The position numbers were made by a program, and so were the translations under genes. From positions 6,957,001 through 7,021,000 of the forward strand of contig NZ_CP095481.1 of NCBI RefSeq assembly GCF_023023025.1: DNA of 64,000 nucleotides, given 5' to 3'. Positions 33,761 to 42,294 of the stretch are shown here, in pieces (position 1 is the first letter of the stretch; the number at the start of each line of letters is the position of its first letter). This DNA is from Amycolatopsis sp. WQ 127309 (GTDB taxonomy: Bacteria > Actinomycetota > Actinomycetes > Mycobacteriales > Pseudonocardiaceae). The notes under the pieces are model-generated. The model was not told where the DNA came from and searched no databases. It saw only the letters and a list, made by a program, of their open reading frames with translations.

Positions 33761-33773
33761 GTCACCGGGTGAC
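33761..33773. promoter_or_regulatory. Perfect palindrome upstream of the STAND regulator
   Basis: GTCACC-G-GGTGAC, a 13-base perfect palindrome 53 bases before the start of the XRE-NB-ARC gene. It shares the TCACC/GGTGA half-sites with the inverted repeat at 33893-33920. Confidence 0.5.
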
Positions 33774-33892
33774 GGGACACGTACCCCTCAGTAGTGAGAG
33801 TAGTGGCAGCAAGGGTTCGAGTCAGGCAAACAGCGGGACGCCGCGACCAAGATCGTCCATGAGGCTGAACAATGAGCATGGTGAGTGATGGA

Positions 33893-33920
33893 TCACCCGT
33901 TGGTTGAATCAAACGGGTGA
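33893..33920. promoter_or_regulatory. 9-bp inverted repeat in the divergent control region
   Basis: TCACCCGTT (33893-33901) and AACGGGTGA (33912-33920) form a perfect inverted repeat with a 10-base spacer, so the centres of the half-sites are about two helix turns apart. It lies between the STAND regulator and the small secreted protein gene and shares half-sites with the palindrome at 33761. It is a candidate operator. Confidence 0.5.
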
Positions 33921-34057
33921 CGTTCGATCAGGTGGAACGGTCGCCACTTGTAGTCGTCCCGGCTCACTCTCCCGCTTTATCGCAAACCCTACCGAACCGG
34001 GCGCTTGTTCTGAATGAGCGCAACGGCTGGAATATTATTCGTCCTTTGGAGAATCCC

Positions 34058-34393
34058 ATGTCAATTTCGAGGTCTCTGCGGCGCGCTTCCATTGCTGTAG
34101 CGATGATGCTGGCAATCGGTTGTTCCGGCGCGATGGAAGCTTCGGCGCGGACTGCTTCCGAAAAATTCGACACCGCTGGTTGTGGGTACATTGGCGGAGG
34201 TGAATACACCCACTGCGACAACGGTTCTGGGTCAACCGTGATGCTGGACGTCCAGGACATCTTCTTCAACCTGTACCACTACTGCGTCGGGCCGGGAACC
34301 ACGAACCTCCAGCCGGTGATCCGCTGGCGCGTGGTCGGCGCGTGGTGGAACGGCGGAGTGGGGTGCGACCCGGGCTACTACGGGCCGGCGTGA
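34058..34393 (+). CDS. Small secreted Cys-rich protein (DUF6355-like)
   Basis: 111 residues starting at the ATG after TTTGGAG. The N-terminus is a signal peptide (SISRSLRRASIAVAMMLAIG, cleavage near ASA). The mature part has AGCGYIGGGEYTHCDN, YHYCVGPGTTNL and NGGVGCDPGY, which resembles proteins annotated as DUF6355 in Streptomyces. Four cysteines could form two disulfides outside the cell. The function of that family is not known to me. The control region it shares with the STAND regulator suggests regulated expression. Confidence 0.68.
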   Translation: MSISRSLRRASIAVAMMLAIGCSGAMEASARTASEKFDTAGCGYIGGGEYTHCDNGSGSTVMLDVQDIFFNLYHYCVGPGTTNLQPVIRWRVVGAWWNGGVGCDPGYYGPA

Positions 34394-34573
34394 CAAAACT
34401 GAGATCGAACGCGGGACGTGCTCACATTCGTGGGCGTGGAGTCGGCTGCTATCCGGGGTACGAAGGTCCGGCGTAGCTACACGATCTCGAGGACGGCTCC
34501 CAGTCCTCGGCCAGTCGACGCGGCGGGCGTCCTTGCCCCCTCTGCGGCGCCCGCCGCGTCGGCATCAACTCGA

Positions 34574-35200
34574 TCAGCCGGTGATCGCGAGCATTGCTGC
34601 CATCCCGGTCAAGAGGCACGGACCGAAGGGAACGGCTGCACGTCCGCCGCCCTTGCGCGGCACGAGCAGAAGAACCAGCGCCACGAACGACGCGAGCACC
34701 AGCGCGCCGGCTAGCTCTGCCCAGCCGGACCACCCGGTAACCAAGCCGACAACGGCCGCCAGGCCCACGTCACCGGAGCCGACACCGCCCTCGACCACTA
34801 CGGCGAGCAAGAGATAGAAGCCCGTCGCGGCGAGCATCGCCCACAGTGCCCGGATTCCCGGAGCCGCGTCGGCGCGTGCGACGCACAACAAGCCCAGACC
34901 CACAGCACCGCCGAGCAGCTGAGGCACCACGACAATGCGAGGTAACCGATGCTCCACCCAATCGATGATCGCGAGCGGAACGCCCAACGCCAGCACGAAG
35001 GCGTAGACGATCAGCTCACCGCGAGGGCCGATGCGCCAGCCGAGCACGGCGAGCACCAGCGCCGTGATGATCGCGCCAAGCCACCACGACGACGCGATAC
35101 GGGCTCGCTGACGCAGAAGCCGCCCGGTGAGCAGGCTTCCGACGGCACCCAGCACAAAGCCCGCGCTCGCCGCGACGACGGCGGGCCAGGCGTTCACCAC
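34574..35200 (-). CDS. A24-family prepilin peptidase (TadV/CpaA-like)
   Basis: 208 residues, mostly membrane (six or more segments). The two catalytic Asp motifs of type IV prepilin peptidases are IIDWVEHRLP (first D) and GGVGSGDVGLAAVVG (GxGD motif). There is no N-terminal methyltransferase domain, as expected for Tad-type enzymes. It should cleave the leader of the Flp pilin at 41650 and the TadE-like pseudopilins. It sits on the opposite strand from the pilus operon and starts at GTG. Confidence 0.87.
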   Translation of the reverse strand: MVNAWPAVVAASAGFVLGAVGSLLTGRLLRQRARIASSWWLGAIITALVLAVLGWRIGPRGELIVYAFVLALGVPLAIIDWVEHRLPRIVVVPQLLGGAVGLGLLCVARADAAPGIRALWAMLAATGFYLLLAVVVEGGVGSGDVGLAAVVGLVTGWSGWAELAGALVLASFVALVLLLVPRKGGGRAAVPFGPCLLTGMAAMLAITG

Positions 35201-35359
35201 GCCCCCGACACGTCGTCCGCGCTGATTCCCGTCCCCATGACGCCATGCTGGCCAGCTCGCCAGGTCGGCGCACCACTCGTCCTACCAACGGGTGAACCTC
35301 CGCCGAGGTGGTCCTTCGGGCCAGGCGGCCAGCTGATCATTCCAAGGGGAGGGGAATCC

Positions 35360-35920
35360 ATGAACCTGCGTCAAACGGCCCGCATCACGATCGCCGGCTC
35401 CGCGATCCTGCTGATTGCCGGCTGCAGCACGAACGAGCCCAGCCGACCCACGGCCTCGTCGAGCGCGCCGATGACCACGAGCGCAGCACCGCAGCCGAGC
35501 GACGTCGCGACGCAGCAGGCCACCGCCGCGTACCTCGGCATGTGGAGCGACATGGCCGACGCGGCCACGACCTCGGACTGGCAGTCGCCCAAGCTGGTTC
35601 GGAACGCCACCGCGGAGGCGTTGCAGACCATCTCGCGGAGTCTGTACGCCGATCACTACAACGGCTTGGTCACCAAAGGACGTCCGCTGAACCACCCGCG
35701 TGTTCAGGCGGTAGAGCCGCCGGCCGACCCGAAGACCATCACCATCGCAGACTGTGGTGACTCGACGAACTGGCTGAAGTACCGCGCCGACAACGGACAG
35801 CCCGCCGACGACGGCCCTGGCGGTCGCCGCCAGATCGAGGCTCTGGTGAAGAAAGCAGTGGACGGCTCCTGGAAGGTCACCACCTTCGCCGTTCACGAGG
35901 TCGGATCATGCTCGGGGTGA
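35360..35920 (+). CDS. Lipoprotein of unknown function
   Basis: 186 residues beginning MNLRQTARITIAGSAILLIA then GC, a clear lipobox with the lipidated Cys at about residue 22. A Thr/Ser/Ala-rich linker follows. The C-terminal domain has YLGMWSDMADAATTSDW and ITIADCGDSTNWLKY, of the NTF2-like size often seen in actinobacterial conjugation and pilus loci. GGGGAGGGG lies 5 bases before the ATG. It overlaps the next gene by 13 bases and opens the plus-strand pilus operon. It may be an envelope accessory of the Tad apparatus. Confidence 0.72.
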   Translation: MNLRQTARITIAGSAILLIAGCSTNEPSRPTASSSAPMTTSAAPQPSDVATQQATAAYLGMWSDMADAATTSDWQSPKLVRNATAEALQTISRSLYADHYNGLVTKGRPLNHPRVQAVEPPADPKTITIADCGDSTNWLKYRADNGQPADDGPGGRRQIEALVKKAVDGSWKVTTFAVHEVGSCSG

Positions 35921-36846
35921 GGAAGAGCGCTGCGTCCACCGCAATCGCGTTCGGTTTCTTCCTTGCGCTGGCCCAGGTCGCTCACGCCGACGGCTGGGGA
36001 ACCGTCGATTGTGGACAAGGCGGCAACCCGTCATGTGATCTCGGTGCAGGACGCGGCGGTGGGGCGAAGCCACAGTCGCCCGCGAGGCCGGGAAAGCCTG
36101 CAGTGCCACATCCTGTGCCTGGCCAGGAACCGCCGTCGGGCGACAGTATCCTCGGCGGCAAGGACACCTCGGCGAAATGCTCGTACGTCCGCAGCAACTA
36201 CCATCCGCCCGCGAACGGCGTGCAGACCGTCGCGCTCCGGCTGGATCCTGGCGGTGGCGGTTCTTGGTACGTCTACCGATGTTCCGGACCCGGCTTCCGT
36301 GACGGCTTGTACCGAGCCCCGATCTGGCTCCCGGACGGTGCGGTACCCGCGGAAGCCGCGCCGCCGTCACCGCAGGAGCTGGCCGACCAGGCCCACGCGC
36401 AGCTGCGCTTGCCTGCCCCGCGCATCGAGGCGAACCCGGCCGGCGACAAGCTCGTCAGCCTGCCGACCTGGCTGTGGCTGGACCGCGCAAGCTGGGGAAC
36501 CCAGCAAGCGACGGCGGCCGTCCCCGGCGTCTCGGTGACGGCGGTCGCCACACCGACCTCCGTCTCGTGGTCGATGGGAGACGGCGAAACCGTCAACTGC
36601 TCCGGCGCAGGGACTCCCTTCTCGTCAGGCGCGGATCCTGCTGCCGCCTCGCCGGACTGCGGTCACACCTACCGCCGGTCCTCGGCGGTAGCACCTGCCC
36701 ACCAGTTCCCGGTCCGGGCGACCGTGCACTGGACGGTGGCGTGGTCGGGTGCCGGGGCGAGCGGCACCTTCCCGGATATGACGACCTCCGGCTCGGCGGC
36801 CTTCCGCGTCGCCGAGGTCCAAGCGCTCGGCACCGGACACCGCTGA
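35908..36846 (+). CDS. Secreted protein with Ig/PKD-like C-terminal region
   Basis: 312 residues. The signal peptide is MLGVRKSAASTAIAFGFFLA then LAQVAHA. A Gly/Pro-rich linker (residues 40-80) follows. The C-terminal region (about 195-305) has a PKD-like pattern: VATPTSVSWSMGDGETVNCS, then HTYRRSS and VRATVHWTVAWSG. It resembles large secreted proteins beside actinobacterial TadA/VirB4 loci. It overlaps the lipoprotein gene, so the two are coupled. It could be a surface or pilus-tip accessory, which is inferred from position. Confidence 0.68.
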   Translation: MLGVRKSAASTAIAFGFFLALAQVAHADGWGTVDCGQGGNPSCDLGAGRGGGAKPQSPARPGKPAVPHPVPGQEPPSGDSILGGKDTSAKCSYVRSNYHPPANGVQTVALRLDPGGGGSWYVYRCSGPGFRDGLYRAPIWLPDGAVPAEAAPPSPQELADQAHAQLRLPAPRIEANPAGDKLVSLPTWLWLDRASWGTQQATAAVPGVSVTAVATPTSVSWSMGDGETVNCSGAGTPFSSGADPAAASPDCGHTYRRSSAVAPAHQFPVRATVHWTVAWSGAGASGTFPDMTTSGSAAFRVAEVQALGTGHR

Positions 36847-36948
36847 CACATCCAGCCGGTCCCCGCACATTCAAATCTCCGTTTCCGCTGTGCACCAGCG
36901 ATTCGCTCGAGTGCACGGCGCGGCCGAACCATGCCTGGGAGGCACGTC

Positions 36949-37644
36949 GTGACCAGCATCCGTACCAGTGAACAAAGCGCCGGACCCGAGGTGGGTTCCC
37001 CGTCGTGGGTGGGAAAGAAGGGAAGGCTGACGCCGGTACCGACCGGGCGCCGAACCCGTCGGCGTCTGCCGCACCTGCTCGTCGGCGTCCTGCTCGTGGT
37101 GGTCTGCGTCGGCGGCGCGCTGTGGTGGTCGAGCAACGCACAGAACCAGGTACCAGTGCTGGCCGTCGCTCGGCCGTTAAGCGTCGGGCACGTCCTCGAA
37201 CCGGCCGACGTCCACGAGGTCGAGATCTCCGCAGCCGACGCGGTCGCCACCGTGCCGACCGAGCAAGCGTCCGCCGTGCTCGGCCGGCGCATGGCCACCA
37301 GCCTCGGCCCCGGCTCCCTGCTCACCCCGAGCAGCCTCGGCCCAGCAACGATTCCCGCCGCCGGGTACGCGGTCGTCGCGGTCGCCCTCAAGCCCGGCCA
37401 GTTCCCGCTGGAACTCACGCCAGGATCGCCCGTCCTCGTTGTCCTCGCCACGCCGCCGCCTTCGGCGACTCAGCTCGCCGCCGACGACTCGGCGTGGCCG
37501 GCGACGGTGACCGGCGTCGTCAAGGCGGAGACCGACCAGAACACCGTGGTCTCGCTGCAGCTGCCCGGCGCCAGCGCACCGGCGCTTGCCCGCGTGCCGG
37601 CCGGTCAGGTCTCTCTGGTCATGCTGGCCGGAGGTGATCGCTGA
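36949..37644 (+). CDS. SAF-domain membrane protein (CpaB/RcpC-like)
   Basis: 231 residues with one N-terminal membrane helix (HLLVGVLLVVVCVGGALWWS) and an extracytoplasmic SAF domain that starts at VLAVARPLSVGHVLEPADVH, the usual CpaB opening. The GTG at 36949 has GGGAGG 6 bases upstream, better than the ATG at 36931. CpaB/RcpC proteins assist assembly of Flp pili. The stop overlaps the TadZ-like start (TGATG). Confidence 0.82.
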   Translation: MTSIRTSEQSAGPEVGSPSWVGKKGRLTPVPTGRRTRRRLPHLLVGVLLVVVCVGGALWWSSNAQNQVPVLAVARPLSVGHVLEPADVHEVEISAADAVATVPTEQASAVLGRRMATSLGPGSLLTPSSLGPATIPAAGYAVVAVALKPGQFPLELTPGSPVLVVLATPPPSATQLAADDSAWPATVTGVVKAETDQNTVVSLQLPGASAPALARVPAGQVSLVMLAGGDR

Positions 37645-38498
37645 TGTTGATCGCCCTGGCCAGCGTGAAGGGGTCGCCCGGCGTCACCGCCTTCACCGTG
37701 GCACTGGCCGCCAGCTGGCCGATCGCCGCCCGCCGCCTGATCGTCGAATGCGACCCAGCCGGGGGAGACCTCGCACATCGATTCGGGCTGCGTCCCACGC
37801 CCGGCCTGCTCAGCCTGGCCGCCGCGGCCCGCGGCTCCGCCGAGCCCGAGGTGCTCTGGAACCACGCACAGCCGCTACCAGGCGGGACGCAGATCGTGTC
37901 CGGTCCGCCCGGCAGCCACCAGGCGCGCGCCGCGCTAGGCGTCCTGACCGCGCCCGGTTCGCCGGTGTACGGCGCCGGGCGGGAGTCCGGCGTGGCGATC
38001 TTCGTCGACTGCGGGCGGTTGGATCCGGGTTCGCCCGCGGAACCGGTGATCGGCCACGCGGATGTCCTGCTTCTGCTCTCCGGCACGCACAGCGATGAGC
38101 TGGCTCACCTGGCCGTCCGAATCCACGAGCTGGGCCGAGCTGCCACCCGTCCGTGCCTCGTGCTGACCGGCGACGGGCACCCGACCGCGGAGGTGGAGCG
38201 CGAGCTGGGGATTCCCGTGATGGCGAGGATTCCCCACGACCCGGTCACGGCCCGCACCGGTCACGGCATACCCGGACGACACAGGAAGGGCGGACTCGTC
38301 CGCGCCGCCGGAATCATCGCTCGAGTTCTGCTCGACGACACCATCCCGACGCAGGCGGCTGCCCTTCCGCATCCTCCGGCTGCCGGCTCACAGATTCCCG
38401 GCGTGCCCCCGCAGCAGGTCCAGATGTCCGGCGTCCGCGTCGCCCCGCCGGAACTGCTGCACAACGGGGTCGTACTCAGGAAGGACGCATCGTCATGA
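37644..38498 (+). CDS. TadZ/CpaE-like MinD-family ATPase
   Basis: 284 residues. The fold is the MinD/ParA type. It opens MLIALASVKGSPGVTAFTVA, a deviant Walker A with K but GSPGVTAF instead of GGxGKT. LIVECDPAGGDLAHRFG holds the A' motif and VAIFVDCGRLD the Walker B strand. Degenerate P-loops are common in TadZ proteins, which act as polar localisation hubs for Tad pilus assembly. The gene overlaps both neighbours. The C-terminal 40 residues are Pro-rich. Confidence 0.8.
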   Translation: MLIALASVKGSPGVTAFTVALAASWPIAARRLIVECDPAGGDLAHRFGLRPTPGLLSLAAAARGSAEPEVLWNHAQPLPGGTQIVSGPPGSHQARAALGVLTAPGSPVYGAGRESGVAIFVDCGRLDPGSPAEPVIGHADVLLLLSGTHSDELAHLAVRIHELGRAATRPCLVLTGDGHPTAEVERELGIPVMARIPHDPVTARTGHGIPGRHRKGGLVRAAGIIARVLLDDTIPTQAAALPHPPAAGSQIPGVPPQQVQMSGVRVAPPELLHNGVVLRKDASS

Positions 38499-39853
38499 CC
38501 GTGCTCGACGAACACCGCCGACCTGCCGCACCGGACGGAGCCCCGGAGGCGCGGCTCCGCGTCCACCTCCGCCAGGCCCTTGCCGCCGAGCTGCCAGGCC
38601 GTGCTCAAGAGGATTCGAGCCCGGTCACCGTCGAACGCCGGCGCGAACTCGCCCAGGACGTTCTCCGGGCCGCGAGCGCCGCACACAGCGAGGCCGAGCT
38701 CGGAGCGGGGCGCGTTCTGCTGCCGGCCGAGGTCGAGGCGCGCGTCGCCGAGGCCGTGCTGGACGAGGTCTTCGGCCTGGGCGGCCTCCAGCAGCTGCTG
38801 GACGATCCCGCGGTCGAGACGATCAACGTCAACAGCTTCGACCGCGTCTTCGTGCAGTACGCCGACGGCTCCCGCGCCCAGGTCGCCCCGGTCGCGGCCT
38901 CGAACGATGAGCTGACCGACCTGATCCGCACCCTCGCCGCCCGCGCGTCCTCGGAGGAGCGCCGGTTCGACCGCGGCTCACCCGCGCTGAACCTCCAGCT
39001 CCCGGGCGGGGAGCGGCTGTTCGCGGTGCTGGGGCTCACTGCCGGCGGGATGACCGCGTGCTCGATCCGCCGCCACGGCTACCTCACCACCAGCCTCGCC
39101 CAGCTGCGCCGCCGCGGTACCCTCGACGTCGGCCTCGAACGGTTCCTCCGTGCGCTCGTGAGGGCCCGCAAGAACGTCCTGATCACCGGCGGCACCGGCA
39201 TCGGCAAGACGACCCTCCTGCGCGCGATGGCCTCCGAAATGGACCCCTTGGAGCGCATCGTCACCATCGAGGACGCCTTCGAGCTCGGCCTCGGCATCGA
39301 TTCGGCACGCCACGCCGACGTCACGGCGCTGCAGGCACGGGAGGTCAACGTCGAGGGCGCCGGCGCGGTCAGCCAGGCCGAACTCGTCCGCTGGGGCCTG
39401 CGGATGTCTCCCGACCGGGTGATCGTCGGCGAGATCCGCGGGCCGGAGGTGATCCCGATGTGCAACGCGATGTCGCAGGGCAACGACGGCTCGATGGCGA
39501 CCCTGCACGCGAGCAGCTCGAAGATCGCGTTCACCCGCCTCGCCTCCTACGCCGCGCAGGGCGCGGAGCGGCTGCCGCTGGAGGCGACCGCGCTGCTGGT
39601 GGCCTCGAGCGTGCACTTCGTCGTGCACCTGGCCAAAGCCGCCGACCGCACGACCCGGGTGGTCTCCTCGATCCGCGAGGTCGTCGACGCCGACGGCGGG
39701 ACCGTCGTGTCCAATGAGATCTACCGTCCCGGCTCCGACCTCCGCGCGCGCCCGGTCGCGGGCGCCCTGCGCGCGGGCACGCTCGACGACCTCGTCGACG
39801 CCGGGTTCGACCCCGACCTGCTGGCGAGGCCGGAAGGGTGGTGGGCGTCGTGA
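38495..39853 (+). CDS. tadA: Tad pilus assembly ATPase TadA/CpaF
   Basis: 452 residues of the VirB11/GspE secretion ATPase family. Walker A is ITGGTGIGKTTLL (residues 232-240 for the core). The Asp box is IVTIEDAFEL and Walker B/His box is RVIVGEIRGPEVIPM then GNDGSMATLHASS. The N-terminal domain begins near residue 75 (VAEAVLDEVFGLGGLQQLLD). It powers pilus polymerisation. It overlaps TadZ-like (ATGA) and TadB-like (GTGA) genes. Confidence 0.93.
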   Translation: MTVLDEHRRPAAPDGAPEARLRVHLRQALAAELPGRAQEDSSPVTVERRRELAQDVLRAASAAHSEAELGAGRVLLPAEVEARVAEAVLDEVFGLGGLQQLLDDPAVETINVNSFDRVFVQYADGSRAQVAPVAASNDELTDLIRTLAARASSEERRFDRGSPALNLQLPGGERLFAVLGLTAGGMTACSIRRHGYLTTSLAQLRRRGTLDVGLERFLRALVRARKNVLITGGTGIGKTTLLRAMASEMDPLERIVTIEDAFELGLGIDSARHADVTALQAREVNVEGAGAVSQAELVRWGLRMSPDRVIVGEIRGPEVIPMCNAMSQGNDGSMATLHASSSKIAFTRLASYAAQGAERLPLEATALLVASSVHFVVHLAKAADRTTRVVSSIREVVDADGGTVVSNEIYRPGSDLRARPVAGALRAGTLDDLVDAGFDPDLLARPEGWWAS

Positions 39854-40758
39854 CCAGCACCGTGATCGGCGCCGTCACCGGGCTCGGCGCCGCCGTGGGA
39901 CTGCTGCTCGTCCTCGTGGGGCTCCGACGGCCTCCGCTGGCGCCCGGACTGCGGTCGACAAGCGGCAGCGGTTTGCCGTGGCGCACCGACCGGCGCTGGG
40001 GATTCCGCCTGGTGATCGCCGTCGGCGCCGGGCTGGTGGCCGGCGTCGCGACCAGCTGGCTCGTGGGAGGCGTGCTCACCGCCGCGGCGGTCTGGTTCTT
40101 GCCGACGCTCGTGGGGCCTGACCGTGCTCACGCTCGTCGGGTCGCCCGTATCGAGGCCGTCGCGTCCTGGACGGAGATGCTGCGCGACACCCTGTCGGCC
40201 GCGGCCGGCCTGGAGCAGGCGATCCTCGCGACCGCACCGCTGGCACCGGCGGCGATCCGCGATGACGTCGCCACCCTCGCGCTGCGGCTGCGCAGCGGGC
40301 ACCGCCTCGTCCCGGCCTTGCGGCTGCTGGCCGAAGACCTGGCCGACCCGGCGGCGGACCTGGTCATCGCGTCCCTGGTCCTGGCCGCCGAGCACCAAGC
40401 CCGGCAGCTCGGCGACCTCCTCGGTTCCCTCGCCGAAGCCGCCCGCGCGCAGGCGGCGATGCGCATGCGCGTCGAAACCGGCCGCGCCCGCACCCGCACC
40501 TCAGTCCGTGTCATCGTCGGCACGACGATCGCGTTCGCGGTCGGCGTCGTGGCCCTCAACCGCGGCTACCTCACCGCCTACGACAGCCCGCTCGGCCAAG
40601 CCGTCCTGCTCGTCATCGGCGCGCTCTTCGGCGGCGGATTCTCCTGGCTGACCCGGATCGTGGCCGGCCGTGGCGCACCGCGCGTGCTTTCCCTTCGCGA
40701 GTCGCCGGAACCCGAGCCGGCCGCGGCGGCAGCCGGCTGGGGAGGTGAGCGGGCATGA
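39850..40758 (+). CDS. tadB: Tad inner-membrane platform protein TadB
   Basis: 302 residues from the GTG in a GTGA overlap with tadA (two earlier in-frame GTGs exist). Two N-terminal and two C-terminal membrane helices flank a cytoplasmic type II secretion F domain: ARIEAVASWTEMLRDTLSAA then AGLEQAI, RSGHRLVPALRLLAEDLADP. This is the actinobacterial TadB layout, a membrane platform for the TadA motor. It is followed by tadC with another ATGA overlap. Confidence 0.9.
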   Translation: MTSTVIGAVTGLGAAVGLLLVLVGLRRPPLAPGLRSTSGSGLPWRTDRRWGFRLVIAVGAGLVAGVATSWLVGGVLTAAAVWFLPTLVGPDRAHARRVARIEAVASWTEMLRDTLSAAAGLEQAILATAPLAPAAIRDDVATLALRLRSGHRLVPALRLLAEDLADPAADLVIASLVLAAEHQARQLGDLLGSLAEAARAQAAMRMRVETGRARTRTSVRVIVGTTIAFAVGVVALNRGYLTAYDSPLGQAVLLVIGALFGGGFSWLTRIVAGRGAPRVLSLRESPEPEPAAAAAGWGGERA

Positions 40759-41630
40759 TCGCCGTCATCCTGGTGGGCATCGGCACCGGACTCGGCCTGT
40801 GGCTGGTCTTGACCTGGGCGATCCTGCCGCAGCCGACACTTCGAGGCCGCCTCGCGGAGACAGCTCCGCTCACCGAGGTCACCGACGCGACGTGGGCTAC
40901 CGCCCTGGCACGACCTGTCCTACCCGGCCTGCGCGCGCTCGGCCTGCCGGGGGAGATCCTCGAACGTGACTTGCGCGTGCTCGGCCGCGGCGCCGACGCG
41001 CACGTGGCCGTCAAGGTCGTGCTGTGCTGCACGGGGCTGCTCGCGCCGTTGCTGCTTCAGGGGCTGCTGGCGCTTGGCGACCTTCAGTTCGGCGTGGAGT
41101 TGCCGTTCGTCGTCGCGATCCTGTTGGCCATCGCCGGCTTTCTCGTACCCGACCTCGAGGTCCGGGCGAAAGCCGGGCGTGCACGTGCAGAGTTCCGCGC
41201 GGCGCTGTCGGCGTTCCTGGACCTCGTCTGGATCACCCTCGCCGGCGGCGCCGGAGTCGAGTCCGCCCTGCTCGCGGCCGCCGATGTCGGGCACGGCCCG
41301 GCGTTCATCCAGCTCCGTCGCGCGCTGGATGCCGCCCAGCTGACCCGCACCACGCCCTGGGCGACGCTGCGCCGGCTCGGCGAGGAGCTGGACATCGCCG
41401 AGCTCGCCGAACTCGCCGCGTCGCTCGCCCTCGCCGGCACCGAGGGCGCCAAGATCCGCGCCTCGCTGTCGGCCAAGGCCGGCGCGCTGCGCACGCACCT
41501 GGTCGCCGACGCCGAGGCCGAAGCACAAGCCGCGACCGAACGCATGGCTTTACCGGTGACCTTGCTGTTCCTCGGCTTCCTCGGGTTCATCGCCTATCCG
41601 GCCGTCACGCAGGTCCTCAACGGCCTCTGA
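40755..41630 (+). CDS. tadC: Tad inner-membrane platform protein TadC
   Basis: 291 residues, with T2SS-F-domain features (FRAALSAFLDLVWITLAGGA then GVESALLAAA; LAASLALAGTEGAKIRASLS) and membrane segments at both ends and at about residues 90-140. It is the TadB partner in the platform complex. The stop is followed after 19 bases by the pilin gene, which has AGGAGACAACC before its ATG. Confidence 0.9.
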   Translation: MIAVILVGIGTGLGLWLVLTWAILPQPTLRGRLAETAPLTEVTDATWATALARPVLPGLRALGLPGEILERDLRVLGRGADAHVAVKVVLCCTGLLAPLLLQGLLALGDLQFGVELPFVVAILLAIAGFLVPDLEVRAKAGRARAEFRAALSAFLDLVWITLAGGAGVESALLAAADVGHGPAFIQLRRALDAAQLTRTTPWATLRRLGEELDIAELAELAASLALAGTEGAKIRASLSAKAGALRTHLVADAEAEAQAATERMALPVTLLFLGFLGFIAYPAVTQVLNGL

Positions 41631-41649
41631 AAGTCCACAGGAGACAACC

Positions 41650-41850
41650 ATGCTGCTTCACATCCGAATCCTCTGGAACCTAGTCACCGCCCGCATCCTG
41701 CGCGTGCTGGAAGACGACGACCGCGGCGAGATCACGACCACGGTCATCGTCACGGCCCTGATGGCCGTGCTGGCGATCGCGCTGATCGCGATCATCGCGG
41801 CGAAGCTGACGGCGAAGGCGAACAGCATCGACCTCGGCTTCGGCGGCTGA
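41650..41850 (+). CDS. Flp-type pilin (DUF4244-like)
   Basis: 66 residues. After a charged leader (VLEDDDRG) comes the processing site G-EITTTVIVTALM followed by a long hydrophobic helix (AVLAIALIAIIAAKL). This is the class IVb prepilin layout, with cleavage after Gly and Glu at the equivalent of +1. It is the likely major pilus subunit, matured by the A24 peptidase at 34574. Small, strongly translated pilin genes usually sit exactly here, after tadC. Confidence 0.87.
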   Translation: MLLHIRILWNLVTARILRVLEDDDRGEITTTVIVTALMAVLAIALIAIIAAKLTAKANSIDLGFGG

Positions 41851-41851
41851 C

Positions 41852-42277
41852 GTGCCCGCGCGCGGTCTCACCGCAGCTGCCTGGCGTCGCGTCCGGTGTG
41901 CGCTGGCGGGGGAGCGGGGCGCGGTGACCGCCGAGTTGGTGATCGCGACGCCGTTACTGCTGCTCGCGCTGCTGGCGATCATCCAGTTCGCCCTCTGGTC
42001 ACACGCCACCCACGTCGCCCAGGCGGCCGCGTCCCAGGCCCTGTCTGCGACCCGCGTGCAGGCCGGCACCGTCGCGGCTGGGCATGACGCAGGTCAACGG
42101 CTGCTCGACGACCTCGCCCGAGGGCCGCTGCGCTCGCCGCGGATCGAGATCGTCCGCACCACGACCTCGGCAGCGGTGAGCGTGCAGGGCGAGGCCGTCG
42201 CGGTTCTGCCCGGCGTGCACCTGCACGTGCACGCCGAAACCGCAGGCGAGGTCGAACGATTCGTTCCGGACGCCTGA
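41852..42277 (+). CDS. TadE-family pseudopilin
   Basis: 141 residues from a GTG 2 bases after the pilin stop. ERGAVTAELVIATPLLLLAL then LAIIQFALW is the TadE signature (RG-x-x-x-x-E followed by a membrane helix). A periplasmic alpha/beta domain follows. It is processed like a prepilin and is a minor pilus component. Confidence 0.88.
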   Translation: MPARGLTAAAWRRVRCALAGERGAVTAELVIATPLLLLALLAIIQFALWSHATHVAQAAASQALSATRVQAGTVAAGHDAGQRLLDDLARGPLRSPRIEIVRTTTSAAVSVQGEAVAVLPGVHLHVHAETAGEVERFVPDA

Positions 42278-42294
42278 TCCGAAGGGAGAAGACC

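Noticed and set aside
33814..33823. GGTTCGAGTC, resembling a tRNA T-arm
   Set aside because: No D-arm, anticodon stem or acceptor pairing could be built around it.
34949..35359. In-frame extension upstream of the lipoprotein gene
   Set aside because: It is the antisense of the prepilin peptidase gene. The ATG at 35360 has a strong ribosome site and starts a proper lipoprotein signal.
38153..38494. Upstream extension of the TadA frame
   Set aside because: It is a shadow of the TadZ-like gene. The ATG at 38495 overlaps its stop and begins a normal TadA N-terminus.
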